Assembly (NCBI GenBank): GCA_023055425.1
Contig: JALGPY010000003.1
Coordinates: 65,642,991-65,706,990, forward strand
Reading direction: 5' to 3'
From: Linanthus parryae
Lineage: Eukaryota; Streptophyta; Magnoliopsida; Ericales; Polemoniaceae
DNA length: 64,000 nt
Shown: positions 44,851 through 56,029 of the stretch, in pieces
How positions within the stretch are numbered: position 1 is the first letter of the stretch
How the letters are laid out: each line of letters opens with the position of its first letter
The notes under the pieces: generated by a model
Told to the model about the DNA's origin: nothing
Seen by the model: the letters and a program-made list of their open reading frames with translations, nothing else
Databases searched by the model: none
Made by a program: the position numbers and the translations under genes

Positions 44851-46490
44851 TCTAAGATAGGTGTTCATCTTGGATGTCCCATCCTTAACTCAAAACCTAA
44901 AACGGAGGACTTCCTGTTTTCATTGGATAACATGAAGAGGAAGTTAGGAGGTTGAAGAGCTAGCAAGCTCACTGTGGTTGGTAGAGCTAATCTGGTCAAG
45001 ATCTCCCTTGCTACAACCCCGATTTACTCAATGCAAAAACTTAAGTTACCTGCATCTATCCTGAAGGACATTGACAAGATCTCCAAAGATTTTTTTTAGA
45101 AGGGTACTAGAAAAGGGAATGGCGTGGGTTATTGTCACTAGACGTACTAAGATGGAAGGAATTGGATTGAGGAAGGACAAAAACCTTAACAAAGCTTTAC
45201 TGGCTGGTCAATTTTGGAGAATGATCAGGACAAAGGACAAGTTTTGGTGAAAAATCCAGCTGGCTAAATACAGAAATAGCTCTGTAGGGGGGTTTGTCTC
45301 TTCGAAAAGCCTATGCTGGGTTAAGGAGCATGAAATGAAGGTCTTTGGATATAATCTTAGCAGAGTTGATGTTATTTTCTCGTATGAAACTTGGTGTAAC
45401 AACGCTACCTTGAGGATCTTGGTGCACGGGCCTCTCACTCAAGCTGAGGAACTTATGACTGTTAAGAATGTGTGCCAATGTTGGGAGAATGGTACCTCGC
45501 CTCACTCCGTCTTCCCCCTCCTAGTGTCACCAGGGCCATATTAAGCACCCCCTTCTTCCTTTTCTCAAATAGGCGTGACTCTCTAAGATGGATTGCTGAA
45601 GCATCTGGAATATTTTATGTTATCTCTTATATAAGCCTGGAATATAATTGGTCATGGATCTGGAAACTGCACCTACCACCCGAAATTCGGTTCTTTTTTT
45701 GGATTCTCTACCATGAAAAACTTCACTCCAATGCAGCCCTCAGCTAGATCAACCCTGATCACTCTAGCCTGGGCCCTGTCTGTGGCACACATGTTGAAAC
45801 CCTCAACCATTTCTTTAGAACCTGCAGTTACGTGAGTGTGTTCTAGGAGGAACTAAAGTGCCCCATGCTCTTTAGCCTATCTCTACCTTAACCGTGGATG
45901 AGTGGTTGTTTGGTAATGGCTCTCCCAATCCTGGTTGGATTATCCACTGGCAAATCACTTTCTTTTTTAACCGCTGGTGTATTTGGAAAAGGAGAAATGA
46001 CCTTGTGTTTGGGAATACCACTGCCATCCTTCCAAGATGATATTTTGCTTCCCATTGTTAGTAAGGAAGTGGATAGCTGACTATTCGACATGGACAACTC
46101 AAGTATCAAGAGCAATACCCCCATTACCAAGGTTCTTTGGACACCTCTCCCAACTGGCTGGATAAAGCTTAACTAAGATGGGGCTTGGAAATATTCATGT
46201 CATGGTATTGGAAGGTTGTTCAGAAATTCAGAGGGAGTCCGGATCAGGGGTTTCTATGCCAGAGTCTGCTCAGTCTCCCCTTTTCTCACTAAGGCTATGG
46301 CCTTTCTGGCTAGTCTCCATCTAGCCAAAATGCTTAATATATCTTTCCTAATTGCTTGTACTGATTTTAGTGATCTGGTTAAGCTCTTTCATAAGCCCGA
46401 TCTTGATCACATTGCTGAAAACATCATTCTGGAATGCAGGCAGTTATGCAGTGAGCTGCAGTTCTGCTGAAGTTTGAGCACATGTCTACC
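44851..46490 (+). pseudogene. LINE ORF2 pseudogene: RT end, zinc finger, RNase H
   Basis: Plus-strand reading resumes with a YLGCP-like turn, KLGGWK, LVKISLATTPIYSMQKLKLP (late RT), a zinc finger with ETLNHFFRTC (~45800), and an RNase H-like WIKLN-DGAWKYSCHGIGRLFRNS (~46160-46260). Broken by stops. Confidence 0.75.
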
Positions 46491-46723
46491 AACAAAGTTG
46501 CTGATCTCCTAGCTGCTACATCTTCTTCATCCAGACAAGGCTCTCATGTTTCTCCCTTATTTTATTCTTTTAATCCTATGTTTTTTTCTAACTTTGAACA
46601 CTGTGTTTTGACCCACCCTCCCAGGCTTGTGGAGGGGTTTTGTTTGAGGATGTAAGGGGGTTTTCCTCCCCGTGTTTGAACCTCCTTAGTATGTTTTAAT
46701 CTAGTTTCACTTCATAAAAAAAA

Positions 46724-47041
46724 TCCTAAAAAACTCTCAACCATTTATCTCACTCCGATCTCGGGGCTTCATAGTATGAAATCAAACTTAGTGAAGTGTA
46801 TATATACACCAAGCTTCCTCAGTACATAGATAGTATAAAATTAGAACATTATTTGTATGTTTATGAAGTGAGTGGGTTATGTTAGAAGAAAACATAAATA
46901 TAGAGTGTCCCCTCCAAAACATGTATGACAAGAGTATGTGTGTGTTTGTGGGGCTTCTTTGTAATCAACTTAAACACTAAGGAGGTACGTCGTAGTTAGA
47001 AATTTGTCTATAAACAGTGACACCTTCACAGTAAATCGTAA
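46724..47041. other. no gene seen
   Basis: AT-rich stretch between the LINE tail and the MITE. Nothing recognised. Confidence 0.5.
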
Positions 47042-47044
47042 TAA

Positions 47045-47466
47045 GAGCTTGTTTGGTATCCGTTTAAAAACATGAAAAACAATGGAAAAAAAACGTACCG
47101 AAAAAATACGTTTAAAAACAAAATCAAAAAACTGTTTGGTATCCGTTTAAAAACAGTGTTAAAAATCAAAAACATGTTTGGCAACATTACTAAATTTCAA
47201 TGTTAATTTGTTTGAATATCATTTTTACGTACAATACCGACATGTATTTGATACTTATTGCATCTAATCATAGTTTAAATGTCTTTAAACGCCAATAGTA
47301 TGAAAAAACACCAAAAAAACACCACATTTGGTGTTTTTTTAAGCAACTGTTTTTCAGCATGTTTTTGTTTTTAAACAGACAGAAAAACATGCATACCAAA
47401 TGAGTTTAAAAAAACAACCCTGTTTTTAATCAAAATTGATTAAAAACAGGGATGCCAAACATGCAC
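47045..47466. mobile_element. Tourist/Harbinger-type MITE (422 bp)
   Basis: Ends GAGCTTGTTTGGTATCC and, inverted, GTGCATGTTTGGCATCC. A TAA target duplication sits at 47042-47044 and 47467-47469. Trinucleotide TAA/TTA duplications and TTGTTTGG-type ends are typical of PIF/Harbinger MITEs. The interior is AT-rich with no ORF. Confidence 0.82.
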
Positions 47467-47499
47467 TAAGTGAGATTTACGTATTCATAGCACAATAGT

Positions 47500-48320
47500 C
47501 GGACGAAAATGTAACTGAAATAGAGTCACGAGACATTGATTTTCTCGAGGGAGAATTTCCTAGTCAGGGAGATTTTCTGCTCCTGTTGCTTTCTTTTGGG
47601 ACAATCTTTCTTCCAATTCCCATTTTCGTTGCTATAGGCACATATATCCTTTGGTAACTTGGAGCCTAAAAATTTATTCTTGCTCTTTTTACCCTTCTTG
47701 CTTCCCTTTGCCGTTAAGCCGGAAGCTTGGTCTTCTATACATGTTCTTGCAGCCTTATGCCGCAGCTACTAGTGTGAAGAGACGACCTCACGTCTTCTAG
47801 GGTTACAGTATCTTTTCCAACGATAAAAGACTTTTCGACGTTTGCGTATGATGGAGGCAGAGACGCCAACAAAAATTAAGGCATCATACTCATCATTCAC
47901 CTTTTCCTCAATATTTCGTAATTCAAGTAGAATAGTGTTCAATTGATCTAGGTGATCCCTGAGGGGCGTACCTTGAGACATGAACAGACTAAAAAAAAGT
48001 TTTTGTAATATAGAGACTCTCCAACTTCAACCCTACAGCAGCCGCCATGTCATTATCTGCGACCAGTGATTACGCCATCCATGAGGCACAACGTAATCGT
48101 AGAATGAGCCTTCTCCTCCATCATGAGATACTCAGCTAACGATGTATCAAGACCCCCTTTGTTGGACGTCAATGGCAACCACAAACCTTGATGCTTCAAT
48201 AAAGAACGAGTGTTGATCTGACACAGCCTGAGAATGTTTCTCCAGGAAAACCTATCAATCTCCATCATTGAACCAAACATCGTTCTTAGTGTAAAAACTC
48301 AAAAGTAGGCCCTGATGTCA
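47500..48320 (-). pseudogene. copia gag relic (different family) with decayed primer site
   Basis: Minus strand, from a start near 48280: MEIDRFSWRNILRLCQI, LLKHQGLWLPL and EKAHSTITLCLMD, then GTPLRDHLDQLNTILLELRN (47900s) and a decayed zinc knuckle CAYSNENGNWKKDCP (~47600-47640). An ATCAGGGCC piece at ~48310 may be what is left of the Met-tRNA primer site. No pol follows. Confidence 0.78.
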
Positions 48321-48811
48321 GTTTTTTGTGACAAGAAAGCAATCAAGAACAATAAACAAATGACGAAGATATATATTTAACTTGGTAAGCTAACATAATT
48401 CTGTTAACTACAGCCACCGTGAAGAAAGAACATTTTATCAACAAAAGAAACCGGTATACATTGCCCATAATAATATATGAGACCTCTAGTGTCCTAGAAT
48501 TACCCAAAACCAACAAGAAAATAACTTCGGATATGTGCCTACTGCACATGATCTCATGATCATCTCCTTTCCGGACTTAGAAAGCTTAATTAAAGGCACA
48601 TGTATAACATTAGGGAACAACTAAAGGTGGTAATACGGAGCATGGCTGATCGAATCACGTGCTCCGCATGAAAATGAAAACCACCATTGTCCACCAATCA
48701 AAATCGATTAACCGAACAATTCAAATGGCTGCCTTTTTATCGACGATCGAAATTGTGCCACCTTGTTTATCTTTAAAATACACGTGTAGCGGCGTAACCA
48801 GAAACTACTAA
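48321..48811. other. possible LTR remnant and flank, no gene seen
   Basis: Upstream of the gag relic in its own orientation, so an LTR is expected here. I cannot define its ends. No ORF is supported. Confidence 0.35.
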
Positions 48812-49076
48812 TGATACGATTGACGTATCGATAACTTGAGAAGGATGGATTTAGAAGAGAGTTTAGAGAAGACAAGAGCTTAGGAAATAGATATTAGGAG
48901 ATATTATGGTTGAGAGAAAGCTATTCTTATTGATTGCTGAATAATGAAATATTTCATTGCTTAAATAGATAAATAACCTAACCGTAACCCTAGAACTAAC
49001 GGGCCAAGCCTGGATTATTAATTAAATAAATAATGTGATAAATAAATATTAAATAATAGATACGCGACCCTTATCA
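48812..49076 (-). repeat. 3' LTR of non-autonomous element
   Basis: 265 bp matching 52466-52727 along its length. The outer end carries a GATACG/CGTATC inverted repeat (~48813-48829). Confidence 0.85.
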
Positions 49077-50191
49077 AATCTCCCACGCTTGAAAACCACC
49101 TTGCCCTCAAGGTGGATTCCGAAAAATTCTCCATATTCTTGCCCGGATCAAATTGTCGTCGAACAAGCTTCATAACACCACTTTGGAGGCAAAATCTTAA
49201 AAACTTGAGGCTGGAAACGGACTCGTAGCGTCTAAAAACCCTTAGGTAGACCCCGTGGCTCAAAAAGTATAGTCGCGGCTCCAAAATAGGCTGAAAATAG
49301 CTAATTGGCTTACTTGGAGCGAAGGTGGAGCCGACGGCTGAGTTGGAGTTGAAAGGAATCCAGTCCCAAGCCGAGCTGTAGTCCAGATGTCTCCTAAACC
49401 AAGCCGTTCCAGAGCCAATTTCCCCTTGGCGGCTAGATAAAGCCGAAGATGAGCCGTTTTCTTCCCGAGCCGCCCGACTAGTTTTGAAGGCTGGAGCGTG
49501 ACGGTGGTCGTTTCGTTGGCCGGGAGGGTGCGCCTGAGGCCGGTGGCGGCCATGTTGTGGTTGGCGACCCTCGTGGCGGTGCCGTACGGTGGCTGAAACG
49601 ACGATTTTCGCTGTACTTCCTGGTCGTCCTCTGCAATGGATTCGCCGGCAATTCCGGTCCTCGCTGGTATTGCTTTGCTGGTGGGTCAGATTGGTTCTGG
49701 GCGACCAAGGCGGTGGGTTCGCCGGTCTGTAACTGGGTCGGAGTGGCTAGCAACAACGGGGGTGGCAAATTCCCAACATGTGGTAGATCCGTCTGAGGCG
49801 GCTGGGTTGGCGGCTATTCTTCAGGCGGCGCGATTGGAGGCTGTGGGTGTTGTTGTTCTTCATCTGGCGGTGGCAGTGCCTGGGTTTGTACAGGCATATG
49901 TTCTTTTTCCAATGGCGGCGGTTGAATCTGGTCTTCATGTAGTGGTCCTTTTACAACTCTGACGATGTGTTAGAGGCGACAAAATTCATCAGCTGAAATC
50001 AATCGGATTGTTTCCGACTTGCTATGAGGCATTCCAGATATGCCATGGTGAGATACCAACTTGCGTGGAGATATTCCAGGTCTACTATGGGGAGGCATTT
50101 AATCGTTTCACCTTGCTGGGAGAGCTCGTCGACTTCATCGATAAGCACTACTTAGAAAAGGACGATCTCCCTTGCGGCGTATTTATTTAAT

Positions 50192-50482
50192 TGATAATTA
50201 GTATTCTTATTAGTTAGTTAGTTTATTTATTTAAATAGTTTCATTAGTCATTTATTTAATTAGTTAGTATACCGGCCTGAGCCCCGTTAGGTTAAGCTGT
50301 CTAGTTAAGGTTAGTATCTTTCTATCTAAACAGTTGTAATCGTTCGTTTATTTCATCAATCAAGAAGAAGAAAAACTAAAAGTGTGTGTGTGGGTTTAAA
50401 ACCCTAGTGTGTGTGGAGACTTGATAGTGTCTAGAACTACTATAACGTCACGTAAACCCTAACAATTGGCGCTTTCATTGAG
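50192..50482 (+). repeat. LTR (50192-50464) and primer site of a nested plus-strand element
   Basis: TGATAATTAG to CCTAACA, then TGGCGCTTTCATTGAG (50467-50482). The same leader words, ending in a GCGGACA start region, follow the 5' LTR at 52466 on the minus strand, so the two are relatives. A short Gln/Pro-rich gag-like frame follows (50600-50887). The matching 3' LTR was not found. Confidence 0.6.
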
Positions 50483-51074
50483 ATAATAGCGGACATGGGT
50501 GATTAACCTTGCGCCGTTCTTATCATCGATGACATCCCAACCTTTGCAGGCCTCAAAGCAACTGGGAGACGAATATCTCTCAGTTGGAGACGATATCAAT
50601 TGGATTCGACAGAGGACTTTTGTTGGCTCCAGGACATAATCAGAGCTCAAGAACAACCACCACTGCGGGTGGAGGAACAGCCCGTACCAAAGCAACTGGA
50701 AACGCCACAACAGCCTCTTGCGCCGTTGATCAAGCACCTGCAGCCGCAAGACCCACTGGAAGCAACCAACTTCCAATACCCTACCTCCCTCCATAAACAA
50801 ATAAAACTCCAAAAAAAACGACCTCTATCTGTGGCCGCTCCAACAAACGGCCGGACCACCATCAACCCACCTCCAATCGACCTCTGATGATGGCCCCCAA
50901 CACCTCCAACCAGAGATTCAATCACCGACCAAATCACAGCCGCTTGACCTCGCTTCGTCGCCGTTCAATCCGTCATTCCAGAAGCCTTCGCGCCAACATC
51001 ACTAATCCGACGAACAACCTCAGGACACCGCGCTCCACAACCACCAGCACCAACGATAAATCGTATCTATAAAC

Positions 51075-51710
51075 TGATAAAAAAATAAATTGAAGCAAAA
51101 TAGACTGATTTCTTTATTCACAGTATAAACGGGGAGATCACGCCTCCTTAAATAGATAAACTGACATAACCCTAACGCAACCTAGACTCTTACAGGCTTG
51201 ATCTATGGACCACACTAATTATTAATTAACATAATTTAATAACTAATAATTAAATAACTAATAACTAAATAAATAAATACTATTGATAGGGCTACCCGTA
51301 TAAACTCCCCCACACTTGAAAACCGCGTTGCCCTCAAAGCGGAGGTTGAAAAGTCCGCAATATTCTTGGCCGGATCAAATTGACGTCGAACAAACTTGAG
51401 AACACCAATTTGAAGTCCACATCCAAATAGTATAGGCTGACCTAAACTAGATTGGTAACCCACACATGAATTAGGCCCAAAAGAAATATTTAATTCATTT
51501 GAATAATTGAGCAAAAAATGGTAAAGTCAGCCCAAAAAATAGATTCAGCCCACAGTTTGAGTTTGACCCAAATAAGGTCTGAACCCTATCTTCTTCCTGC
51601 TGAAGAATAAACCTAAGAGGAACTAGTATTGTCCCTGGTCCTGACGGAGGTTGTGGCTCTTCCGGTGGTTGGCACAGCGCACGGAGACCCGCGGCGGAGG
51701 CAGACAACGC
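51075..51710 (-). mobile_element. 3' end of another related minus-strand LTR element
   Basis: The conserved 3' protein segment (LKFVRRQFDPAKN, FSSVGEFIR) resembles the one at 49080-49280 (MKLVRRQFDPGKN, FSSVGDLIR). A purine-rich GTGTGGGGGAGTT and an LTR-like sequence 51304-51075 follow. Confidence 0.6.
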
Positions 51711-52455
51711 GTGGCTTGTCCTTGTTGGAGTCGTTACTTCGGGTTGCGATGGAGGAATGAGGACCGGTGCTTGTTCGCTGGTCTTCGAGGGTTGATGCGC
51801 GGTCGTTGGTGGTCGTTAGAGGCCGGAGGTCGTCAGCCGGAGGTTACCGTCGGTTAAGTGGAACAGGTCGGAGACCGGATGGGATTGACTGGTCGATTTC
51901 TGGGTGTTCGCCGGCGAATGGAGGTCGGCGTTGTGGGTCTGTGATTGGATCGACGAAGGGAATTCGTCGGAAGCCTGGGTTGGCGCCGGCTAATGCTGAT
52001 TGTCGGATGAATCTGGTCGACCACGACAGTGGGTTTGGTTGGTGATTCGAGGCCGTCGATGGCTGAGGTCGCCTCTAGTTGGGGCGCCGGTGTTAGTGGG
52101 CGAGTGTGGGCATCCAATTGGAGGGTGCACGGTGATTTCTCTTGCGAGTTCGGCGGTTGCTGGGTTTGTGGTGGCGGGGTTTGTACCAGCGGCTGCTGGG
52201 TTTGTTGCTCTTGATCTTGCGGCAATGGTGTAGGCTGTTCTGGTTGACGCTGGTCTTGTTTCTCTTGCTACTGTACCGCAAATCGCGCCAATAAATCGGA
52301 GATGTTTGCGAAGGATGCTTGCATCGCGGCCCGGTCTTCTGTCCTATGCTTCTCCAAATCATCGAACTTGTCGATGAGTCTGTGGATGAGAACGGTATCA
52401 TTGAGTCCGAGAACAGCGGGAGGGATATTACCCGTGTCCGCCATTCTATCAATGA
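51711..52455 (-). pseudogene. gag-like frame of the non-autonomous element
   Basis: Starts at an ATG near 52444 with MADTGNIPPAVLGLND; the FDDLEKHRTEDRAAMQA stretch looks helical. After a stop near 52270 it becomes Gln/Pro-rich, then Pro/Thr/Arg-rich. Resembles the N-terminus of plant gypsy gag proteins only in style. Confidence 0.5.
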
Positions 52456-52465
52456 AATCAAGAAT

Positions 52466-52727
52466 TGATACGATTGACGTATCGATAACTTGAGAAGAAG
52501 ATAGATTTAGAAGAGAGGTTAGAGAAGATGAGAGCTTATGGAATAGAGAGTAGGAGAAATTAGGGTTGAGAGAACGATATTGTTATTGATTGCTGAATAA
52601 TGAAATAGTACATTGCTTAAATATATAAATAACCTAACCCTAACCCTAGACCTAACGGGCCAAGCCCGGATTATCAATTAAATAATTAACTTGATAAATA
52701 AATATTAAATAATGGATACCCATATCA
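52466..52727 (-). repeat. 5' LTR of non-autonomous element
   Basis: 262 bp, TGATATGGG to CGTATCA on the minus strand, closely matching 48812-49076. Followed on the minus strand by the leader and the gag-like frame. Confidence 0.85.
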
Positions 52728-52964
52728 GCTAATGATCAGCTGTAGCAACTATAGGCCCGATTGCTCGTGAGTTCCACCTATAATCTGCTCTTCCATGGGG
52801 TTTTAAGGTTGAACTAGATTAAGAGCATTCTAATTCATAAGTTTATTTAACCTTTGATATTTCGATACTTGTAAATTATTGGTGACTTATTTATATTTTA
52901 TAGAATCGTAACCTTGATTTCTAATGACATAGTTCCAAGTTTTCATACCATTTATTCCTCAAAA

Positions 52965-52995
<31 letters not shown>

Positions 52996-53879
52996 GTAAA
53001 AAAATCATACCATTTCAAGAAAATCAATAAAAAGTTGAGCTTCGGCATAAAAATCTAGAGCAATACTTAGCTCCAGATATAATTATAACGAGACTTGAAT
53101 TTCTTTTCTATGGAGCTTCGAATTTTTTTGCACTAAACCAATTAAATTGTGATACGTGGATAAGGAGCTCCGGTTCTGTCGAATCCATATTCATTTTCTC
53201 GTATATGAAGGGTCCAAATTTTGCGCGTCTTGCTGAAGTATGCTAGATCATTGACACAACCGGTCCTCTCACCGTCCGGGCATTCAGAAAGCACTCATGA
53301 GTGGTATCGACCAACACTTAGCTTTTGTCAATGTAAATGTTGATCTTCTTCCTTTCACTCAGAAACAACAATATCTTCTATATTTCCCCAGCAAAAAGTG
53401 GAGGAGGTAATTCGCGATCAGTCAGAAACCACACTCAAAGTCTAAATTGTTGCTAGGAACCAGTGATGGAGTTAGAAAATTTAGAAGTCGGGGCATAAAA
53501 GTTTGTGTTTTTAACGGCTAATAGAGAGAAAGTATAGATTTAAGGGGCATTGAAAGGTACCATTACAAACAAGTTATAATAGTAGAGCTATTAATGATGC
53601 AGTTTTGAAAATTCAGGGGTTATTTGTCACCCTTTGCCCTTGATTTTTAAGAAGAGTGTTTGAACACTCACGTTTCAGGCTTTCAGGTGGTTACTGCAGC
53701 AATTGTCAAAACACTTAGACACTTTGTCAACTGAATTTTATTTTTAGAGGTAACCTTTTTAATGTAGAATTATGTAAATATAGCTTTCATTTCCATATTC
53801 AACATGGTGACCAGACATGTCTACAACAAATCCTTTTTAGAAGGTATGGCAAAATTTTTTATCGATGAGTAATGCTACC
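52728..53879. other. gene-free stretch with a TAAA microsatellite
   Basis: (AAAT)n runs from about 52962 to 52998. A CAGTGATGGAG near 53462 resembles a decayed hAT end, but no partner end is seen. No gene. Confidence 0.5.
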
Positions 53880-55829
53880 TGTTAAGTCGGTGGTGTCTTG
53901 AATCTAATTGGCAAAAGAACAGTCAAGGCTAAAGTAATTAAAAACAACTTGAGGCGTTTGGTGCATATGGCTGCAATAGCACCGCTCCAAGTCACATGGC
54001 TATTTAAAGAGGTCTTTGGTTCTTAAACTCATACAGTACACACACAAAGGAACGTTGGGCAATTTTGAGAGCTTTTGTGAGTGTGTGTCTCGGGTGGGTG
54101 TTTTGGGTCACCCCCGTGGCCGTTGCGGCTACGGCGTGCATTGTAATCGGGTTCTCTTCTCAATAAAATATCTGGTTCTGGCCGTGGAGTAGCTAGCGGG
54201 TTCATTACGAATTCGTTAGTAAACCACGTTAAATATATTTCTCGTTCTTGGTTTCATTATATCGTTCTTGCTCGAATACCCACGTTATAACAAACTGGTA
54301 ACAGAACTCTGAAACAAGAGTTCTGTTACAACAAACTGGTATCAAAGCCAAGGTTCCAAGATTCCGGTGGAGCCAAGAGCTAGGGTTTCATGTTTTGGTG
54401 GAACTCAAAGGTAGGGTTTCACGATTCAGGTGGAGCAGGCTATCGGGAGTTGGGTTTCGATATTCCGCCAAGAATGATGTCTGGTTTGGCGATCAAGATC
54501 GATCAGTTCGTGAGAGAAGCAGGTACACCCACCATCTGAAGCCCCGCGGAGGGGGCTAACCGGGCTCCGGTAGGAGCAATCTGGCGCACATCTGATTAGG
54601 CGTGTAAGGGATTTGGCAAATCCAGCACGCATTCGTTACTGGCGCGAATCTGGCGATTCACACGCATGTGGCGTTCTGGCGATTGACGTTCAGGCGCAAT
54701 CCGGCTCCCGGCGTGGATCATCTGGCGTGTTAATTGAATCTGGTTTTGGCTCATGCGTTGCAGGAACTCGTTGGATTTGGAGAAACGACACGGAGCATCT
54801 GGCGCGTGAGATTTCAGGCACGCGCATATGATTCTGGTTCTGCGCGCATTATGCACGAGTTTATTCTGGCGTGCATCTGTTCTGTTTTGAGCGTGTACCA
54901 TTACACGAATTGAGCTCGCATCTGGCGCGATATGTTTTTGGCGAGCATCTGGCTCATAAGAGGCATACGGGGCGCATCGGGCATGACAACTGTTGGGGCA
55001 CTCATCGCTAAGTGCATCGGGTCTGGTAGTGATATCTGGCATTCTGTCATGGTGCATCTGTCTGGCGCAATTGGGCGCATCGGGAATACATTCGGTCATG
55101 GTGCATCTTTCTCAGTGAATGTATTCGAGTCTGGTTCTGGGTGGAGCACTTAATTCTGTTTCTGGAAGTGCAACCACATCTGGCGCTTTCGTTGCAGGAA
55201 CGCATGGTAGTTGGAGAAACGATTTGACGATTCGGGTTTCGCATGTAGATGCGAAATATCTATTTGAGGAGGCGTGCTCGTTTCTGGTTCTGGGAGACAT
55301 CCGTTTCTGGTTTGAGAAGAGAAGCATCGGTTCTGGTTCGGGTTGCTGAGATGATTCAGGACAAGGTGGAGATTTGTTAAGTCGGTGGTGTCTTGAATCT
55401 AATTGGCAAAAGAACAGTCAAAGGCTAAAGTAATTGGAAAAAACTTGAGGCGTTTGGTGCATATGGCTGCAATAGCACCGCCCCAAGTCACATGGCTATT
55501 TAAAGAGGTCTTTGGTTCCTTAAACTCATACAGTACACACACAAAGGAACGTTGGGAAATTTTGAAAGCTTTTGTGAGTGTGTCTCGGGTTGGTGTTTTG
55601 GGTCGCCGCCGTGGCCGTTGCGGCTACGGCGTGCATTGTAATCGGGTTCTCTTCTCAATAAAATATCTGGTTGTGGTCGTGGAGTTGCTAGCGGGTTCGT
55701 TACGAATTCGTTAGTAAACCACGTTAAATATCTGTCTCATTCTTGGTTTCGTTACATCTTTCTTGCTCAAATACCCACGCTATAACAGACTGGTAACAGA
55801 ACTCTGAAACAGCAGTTTCTGTTACAACA
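53880..55829 (+). mobile_element. small non-autonomous LTR retrotransposon (TRIM-like, 1950 bp)
   Basis: LTRs 53880-54333 and 55375-55829 (~455 bp each) start TGTTAAGTCGG and end GTTACAACA. Primer site TGGTATCAAAGCC at 54337 (one mismatch to the Met-tRNA type). Polypurine-like ACAAGGTGGAGATT precedes the 3' LTR. Flanks CTACC and CTACT suggest the duplication. The LTR has CTATTTAAAG as a TATA candidate. The ~1-kb interior has no coding frame but many CTGGCGC words, so mobilisation must be in trans. Confidence 0.88.
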
Positions 55830-56003
55830 CTACTCATCCGCAATAAAAAGGCGAAGTGGCGACGTCACCAAAAAAATAATTAGTAGGAGAAACAATATAT
55901 CTTTAATCGTAAACCTTAAAGTTCAATTGTAAATTCCAAGTGCATGGTGTAACTATTACGCAACACTACACATACATGAAAACCAAGTGGCACATAAAAT
56001 ATC
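55830..56003. other. spacer, no gene seen
   Basis: Short AT-rich gap between the small LTR element and the LINE tail. Confidence 0.5.
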
Positions 56004-56029
56004 TTTTTTTTTGATGAAATGAATTTCCA

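Larger units (their letters stand above)
40810..46723 (+). mobile_element. degenerate LINE (non-LTR retrotransposon) with internal inversion
   Basis: Plus-strand order: ORF1 (DUF4283-like, ~41080-41960), endonuclease (~43020-43320), RT (~43900-46000), zinc finger (~45780) and RNase H (~46130-46470). It ends in a short A-run (46716-46723). Frames are heavily broken. The 5' boundary is tentative: TCCTAAGAAA near 40794 resembles TCCTAAAAAA after the tail and may be an imperfect target duplication. Confidence 0.82.
48812..52727 (-). mobile_element. non-autonomous LTR retrotransposon with nested related pieces
   Basis: LTRs at 52466-52727 (5') and 48812-49076 (3') share a ~260-bp sequence ending CGTATCA on the minus strand. 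Flanks ACTAA (48807-48811) and GCTAA (52728-52732) agree in four of five bases. A polypurine-like GTGGGAGATT precedes the 3' LTR. Only a gag-like frame and a conserved 3' segment are coding-like; no RT or integrase is seen. Sequences of a related plus-strand element (50192-51074) and another minus-strand 3' end (51075-51710) lie inside, so the interior is composite. Confidence 0.72.

Noticed and set aside
52625..52655. Telomere-like CCTAACCCTAACCCTA
   Set aside because: Only about three units, not the plant CCCTAAA period, and it lies inside an LTR; its partner LTR has the same region with changes.
53461..53660. Second hAT element beginning CAGTGATGGAG
   Set aside because: No matching inverted end or 8-bp duplication found; could be chance or a decayed end.
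54596..55099. Minus-strand ORF of 167 aa in the TRIM-like interior
   Set aside because: The Cys/His/Arg-rich translation is the shadow of the CTGGCGC word repeats; no domain or conservation visible.
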